From Candidatus Yanofskyibacteriota bacterium (GTDB taxonomy: Bacteria; Patescibacteriota; Minisyncoccia; 2-02-FULL-40-12; GWA2-44-9), in the NCBI GenBank assembly GCA_023245235.1, contig JAHFKT010000008.1:1-33620 (forward strand): 33,620 nucleotides of DNA. The letters are read 5' to 3'. Positions 30,135 through 33,620 of the stretch are shown piece after piece (position 1 is the stretch's first letter; each line of letters opens with the position of its first letter). Under the pieces are notes generated by a model, which was not told the origin of the DNA, did no database searches, and saw nothing but the letters and a program-made list of their open reading frames with translations. The translations under genes and the position numbers were made by a program.

Positions 30135-32564
30135 ATGACTACCGGCATAAAACCAAGAGAAATAACGGAAGAGGTCCAGCAGGCATACATCGAGTATGCG
30201 ATGAGCGTCATTGTGGCGCGGGCCTTGCCCGACGTCCGGGACGGCTTGAAGCCGGTTCATCGCCGTATCTTGTATTCAATGCAGGAAATGGGCCTGCGGC
30301 CGAGCGCGAAGTACCAGAAGTCCGCAAAAGTGGTCGGCCATGCGATGGGCAACTACCATCCCCACGGCGATTCGGCCATTTACGATTCACTTGCACGTAT
30401 GGCCCAGGATTTCTCGCTCCGTTACCCGCTCGTCGACGGCCAGGGTAACTTTGGTTCGATTGACGGCGATGCGCCGGCTGCGATGCGGTATACCGAAGCC
30501 CGATTAGCACCGATATCAGAACAACTCCTTGCCGACATCGATAAAGACACCATCGATTTCCGGGACAACTACGACGGTTCTCATAAAGAACCGGTTGTTT
30601 TGCCCACCCGTATCCCGAATCTTCTCATCAACGGTTCGATGGGTATCGCGGTCGGTATGGCTACGAATATCCCGCCCCATAATCTGAACGAGGTTCTTGA
30701 TGCTATGATGCATCTCATCGACAATGACGACGCTGATGTCCGGGAGCTTCTTCAATTCGTGAAGGGTCCTGATTTTCCGACCGGCGGAACGATCTATAAC
30801 GAACGCGACATCGTAAACGCGTATGCGACCGGCCGGGGCCCGATCATTATGAGGGGCGTTGCGGAGATAGTCGAAAATAAAAGGGGATTCCAGATCATCA
30901 TTTCCGAGATCCCGTATCAAGTGAATAAATCAGAGCTGATAAAACACATCGCCGATCTTGTTCTGGGGAAAGAAAAAAAGATCGACGGCATTAAAGATGT
31001 TCGCGATGAGTCTGATAAGGACGGCCTCCGTATCGCCATTGATCTCAAGCAGGATGCTTTTCCCCGCAAAGTTCTCAATCAGTTGTTCAAGTACACGGAG
31101 CTGCAGAAGGCCTTTCATTTCAATATGCTTTCACTTGTGGACGGCATCCAGCCCCAGATACTCGGCCTGAAAGGCATGCTCGAGAAATTCATTGAACACC
31201 GAAAAGTGGTCGTGACCCGCCGGTCCCGTTTCGAGCTTCAGAGGGCCAAGGATCGTGCCCACATTCTGGAGGGACTCAAAAAGGCGCTTGATCACATTGA
31301 CGAGATCATCAAGATCATCCGCGCCTCCGCATCCAAAGAGGAGGCGGCGGTTAATTTGATCAAAAAGTTCAAGTTTTCCGACAAACAGACGGCTGCGATC
31401 TTGGAGCTGCGGCTTCAAGCGCTCGCAGGCCTTGAGCGGAAGAAGATAAACGATGAACTGAAAGAAAAACTTGAGTTGATCGCGTTTTTAGAGGACTTAC
31501 TCAAGAGCCCGAAGAAGATCCTGGGCGTGGTAAAAACTGAATTCAAAGAGATAAGGGAGAAATATGGTGATGAACGCAGGACCAAGGTGGTGAAGTCGGC
31601 GCTCAGAGAGATCGGCGAAGAAGAACTTATTCCCGAAGAGGATTCGCTCTTTATGATCACCCATGACGGATATATTAAACGTATGGCCCCGGACCTGCTC
31701 AAGGCCCAAAAGCGCGGCGGCAAGGGTCTCATCGGCATGGCCACCAAGGAAGAGGACGTTATCTCGCATTTCTTTTTGGCCAATACGCATGACAACATTC
31801 TCTTCTTTACCAACTCGGGCAAAGTATTCCAGACAAAGGGATATGAGGTTCCGGAATCTTCGAGGCAGGCCAAGGGAAAGGCCATCGTGAACTTTCTCCA
31901 GGTTTCTCCGAGCGATGCGATCACGGCCGTAGTTCCGATACCGAAGGAACAGAAGGGGATGTTTCTTTTCATGGCAACCGATCATGGCGTCATCAAAAAA
32001 GTCGAGATAGATTCGTTCTCACAGGTCCGTCGTAATGGCATGATCGCCATCAAGCTGAAGGGCGCTGACCGGCTGGGCTGGGTTCTTTCCACGTCCGGCA
32101 AAGACCAGATCGTGATCGTAACTTCGGGCGGCAATGCCATCCGCTTTAAGGAAAGCGATGTCCGGCCGATGGGACGCGGGGCTGCCGGCGTGATCGGCGT
32201 TCGCCTCGAAAAAGACCAGAGGGTGGTCGGTGCTGATGTGGTCCCGTCCGGTGTTGAGAAAGGACTATACCTCTTGGCGGTCATGGAGAATGGGTACGGC
32301 AAGCGCTCGGACCTTCGGTCATATAAAATACAAAAGCGGGGAGGTCACGGTATTATGACCGCCAAGCTGACCTCAAAGACAGGCGCCCTTGTTTCCGCTC
32401 ACGTCACCTCAGAAGACAGCAAGGAGATCATTGCGGTTTCGCGAAAGGGCCAGGTCATCAGAACATCGGTCGCCAGCATATCGATCATCGGCCGGGCGAC
32501 ACAGGGAGTGCGTGTCATGCGGCTTGAGGCCGGGGACAAGCTGGCTTCTGTGGTCGTAGTTTAA
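30135..32564 (+). CDS. gyrA: DNA gyrase subunit A
   Basis: Type IIA topoisomerase subunit that cleaves and rejoins DNA during negative supercoiling. The 809-residue product has the winged-helix active site with catalytic Tyr119 in [10 protein letters not shown] and a quinolone-region sequence [12 protein letters not shown]. That has Ser and Asp at the positions usually altered in resistance, so there is no sign of resistance. The C-terminal beta-pinwheel begins near residue 500. The GyrA box reads QKRGGKG (consensus QRRGGKG), supporting GyrA rather than ParC. gyrB is not adjacent. No Shine-Dalgarno is seen. A terminator follows the stop. Confidence 0.96.
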   Translation: MTTGIKPREITEEVQQAYIEYAMSVIVARALPDVRDGLKPVHRRILYSMQEMGLRPSAKYQKSAKVVGHAMGNYHPHGDSAIYDSLARMAQDFSLRYPLVDGQGNFGSIDGDAPAAMRYTEARLAPISEQLLADIDKDTIDFRDNYDGSHKEPVVLPTRIPNLLINGSMGIAVGMATNIPPHNLNEVLDAMMHLIDNDDADVRELLQFVKGPDFPTGGTIYNERDIVNAYATGRGPIIMRGVAEIVENKRGFQIIISEIPYQVNKSELIKHIADLVLGKEKKIDGIKDVRDESDKDGLRIAIDLKQDAFPRKVLNQLFKYTELQKAFHFNMLSLVDGIQPQILGLKGMLEKFIEHRKVVVTRRSRFELQRAKDRAHILEGLKKALDHIDEIIKIIRASASKEEAAVNLIKKFKFSDKQTAAILELRLQALAGLERKKINDELKEKLELIAFLEDLLKSPKKILGVVKTEFKEIREKYGDERRTKVVKSALREIGEEELIPEEDSLFMITHDGYIKRMAPDLLKAQKRGGKGLIGMATKEEDVISHFFLANTHDNILFFTNSGKVFQTKGYEVPESSRQAKGKAIVNFLQVSPSDAITAVVPIPKEQKGMFLFMATDHGVIKKVEIDSFSQVRRNGMIAIKLKGADRLGWVLSTSGKDQIVIVTSGGNAIRFKESDVRPMGRGAAGVIGVRLEKDQRVVGADVVPSGVEKGLYLLAVMENGYGKRSDLRSYKIQKRGGHGIMTAKLTSKTGALVSAHVTSEDSKEIIAVSRKGQVIRTSVASISIIGRATQGVRVMRLEAGDKLASVVVV

Positions 32565-32568
32565 TTCG

Positions 32569-32607
32569 ATCAAAAAGGACCGTCTCCGGACGGTCCTTTT
32601 TGATTTT
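32569..32607 (+). terminator. Terminator of gyrA
   Basis: The ATCAAAAAGGACCGTC stem with a TCCG loop pairs with its exact complement and is followed by TTT, 4 nt after the gyrA stop. Confidence 0.93.
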
Positions 32608-32636
32608 GGGTGGATAACTTGGGCTAGTTTTCGTGC

Positions 32637-32642
32637 TAGTAT
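32637..32642 (+). promoter_or_regulatory. Leaderless -10 box of the methyltransferase gene
   Basis: Extended -10 TGC-TAGTAT is followed by exactly 6 nt (TAAAGA) and GTG 32649. No good -35 is seen, as is acceptable with a TGn extension. Confidence 0.6.
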
Positions 32643-32648
32643 TAAAGA

Positions 32649-33203
32649 GTGCAGCCGCCTCCAAACTCATTGGATCAATTTTTAAATCCCGACGCTATCA
32701 TCGGAGACTTTGCCGTTCTCCCGGGCATGCAGATAGCTGACTTCGGCTGCGGTGCCGGACATATCGCGATATTGATCGCACAGCGTGCCGGTGAGAACGG
32801 AAAGGTCACCGCATTCGATATTTTGGAGGATAAACTTGATAGCGTCCGGGTTCGTGCAAAAGCGGCGGGCCTGAACAACGTCGAAACCGCCCGGGCAAAT
32901 CTTGAAGTGTTGGGCAGCACAGGTCTGGCCGAACAGTCCCAGGACATGGTCATCTTGGTTAATATCCTGTTTCAATCCCAGAAAAAATCGGAGATCCTTA
33001 AGGAGGCAAAGCGGGTTCTGAAGCCGAGCGGCACGGTGGTCTTTGTTGACTGGAAAAAGGGGACCAACGGATTCGGGCCTCCGGACGAGCTGCGGATGGA
33101 CGAGACCGCTATGCAGGCATTATTTACGAATGAGGGGTTCATACTCGGACGGAAGTTCGAGGCAGGCCAGTTCCACTACGGATTAATTTTTCAGAGAACC
33201 TAA
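32649..33203 (+). CDS. Class I SAM-dependent methyltransferase
   Basis: A 184-residue UbiE/Methyltransf_11-like enzyme with a GTG start fixed by the leaderless -10. Motif I is IADFGCGAGHIAILIA, followed by an acidic residue closing strand 2 (VTAFDIL). The post-I region (VETARANLE) and motif DMVILVNILF follow. LKEAKRVLKPSGTVVFVDWKK is the standard motif III region. The C-terminus GQFHYGLIFQR is a typical last strand. The substrate is unknown. Its stop codon directly abuts the next gene's start. Confidence 0.88.
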   Translation: MQPPPNSLDQFLNPDAIIGDFAVLPGMQIADFGCGAGHIAILIAQRAGENGKVTAFDILEDKLDSVRVRAKAAGLNNVETARANLEVLGSTGLAEQSQDMVILVNILFQSQKKSEILKEAKRVLKPSGTVVFVDWKKGTNGFGPPDELRMDETAMQALFTNEGFILGRKFEAGQFHYGLIFQRT

Positions 33204-33620
33204 TTGAACAGCAATCGACTTTTATACATTCTGGTCGGGGTCATAGGCGCGGTAGTATTTATCACGTTCATTTTGATCCTGCGTAATATAGGTGGCGGGA
33301 CGGCTCAGCCGGTAACTCTGACATTCTGGGGCGTTTTCGACGACCATAACGCATTCGATAAGGTGATCCAGGATTTCAAGAGCCAGAATCCGGGTATCAA
33401 TGTTAAATACCAGCAGCTGACTTATGATCAGTACGAGCAGTCGATAGTGAACAATCTCGCCGCGGGGACCGGCCCGGACATTCTGATGATCCAGAATAGC
33501 TGGCTTCCCAAGCATGGCGACAAGCTTGCCGCAATGCCCGCCGGTATTCCCGATACTAAAAATCCGTTCACGATCCAGAACTTTCAGAGCCAGTTAGTCG
33601 ACGATGCATATCAGGACCTG
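33204..33620 (+). CDS. Membrane-anchored extracellular solute-binding protein, 5' part
   Basis: 139 codons to the window edge. A TTG start directly follows the TAA of the methyltransferase gene. An uncleaved N-terminal helix or signal anchor (LLYILVGVIGAVVFITFILIL) precedes PVTLTFWGVFDDHNAFDKVIQDF and GPDILMIQNSW. Those match the N-terminal lobe of family 1 (sugar-type) binding proteins of ABC importers. No lipobox Cys is seen. The TTG choice rests on coupling and on the downstream reading frame; another start nearby cannot be excluded. The permease genes would lie to the right. Confidence 0.82.
   Translation, partial: MNSNRLLYILVGVIGAVVFITFILILRNIGGGTAQPVTLTFWGVFDDHNAFDKVIQDFKSQNPGINVKYQQLTYDQYEQSIVNNLAAGTGPDILMIQNSWLPKHGDKLAAMPAGIPDTKNPFTIQNFQSQLVDDAYQDL

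Noticed and set aside
30135-32564. ParC instead of GyrA
   Set aside because: The C-terminal part has a near-consensus GyrA box (QKRGGKG) and a full pinwheel, which favour GyrA.
1-33620. CRISPR array, prophage or insertion-sequence transposase
   Set aside because: No regularly spaced repeats, phage structural genes or transposase motifs were seen in any frame.

Overview
The window looks like chromosomal DNA of a streamlined bacterium, most likely Candidate Phyla Radiation / Patescibacteria (Parcubacteria-like). The reasons are a YebC that lacks its middle domain, many short single-copy core genes in mixed order, a nusA without rimP beside it, small membrane proteins of unknown function, mostly non-encoded tRNA CCA ends, and several promoters placed so close to the start codon that the mRNA should be leaderless. 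TGA is used as a stop (for example at the yebC/ruvC ATGA overlap), so the UGA=Gly code of some CPR lineages does not apply. The phylum is an inference; no 16S gene is present.

Layout. 1-2.9 kb: the 5' part of a class A penicillin-binding protein (-) divergent from tyrS (+). 2.9-5.1 kb (-): ruvB-yebC-ruvC and a very acidic mini-protein behind a hairpin leader. 5.14-5.45 kb: a gene-free block with a perfect 26-bp inverted repeat and two stem-loops. 5.45-8.0 kb (-): a PilB/GspE ATPase and murI. 8.0-10.8 kb (+): nusA and trigger factor. 10.9-12.5 kb (+): a DoxX-like membrane protein and a cysteine desulfurase. 12.5-15.05 kb (-): a HELVE-motif protein, a DUF155/RMND1-like protein and a CorA-shaped membrane protein. 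15.1-19.3 kb: eight tRNA genes in four clusters plus one tRNA 5'-half remnant, interspersed with a secreted 3D-domain protein, a small membrane protein, an HTH protein, rplS and an RluD-family pseudouridine synthase. 19.3-21.1 kb (-): ftsH.

21.2-27.2 kb is the accessory part. A GC-rich block encodes three coiled-coil or charged proteins of unknown function (-). It is divergent, through overlapping -35 boxes, from a beta-CASP metallo-beta-lactamase (+), and is followed by a degenerate Nudix-like protein (-). Unlike the leaderless genes nearby, the three unknown proteins and the beta-CASP gene have leaders, Shine-Dalgarno sequences and strong terminators. This is the best candidate for an undescribed system.

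27.3-33.6 kb returns to core genes: a four-domain S1 protein (-), a small secreted protein with a near-perfect promoter, an UlaG/UPF0173-like hydrolase with a one-pass membrane protein, gyrA, a SAM methyltransferase, and the start of an anchored extracellular solute-binding protein.

Gene starts were chosen partly from promoter geometry. In five cases a -10 box lies exactly 6 nt before the start codon, which rejects the longer ORF-track starts of ftsH, the Nudix-like gene and the UlaG-like gene.
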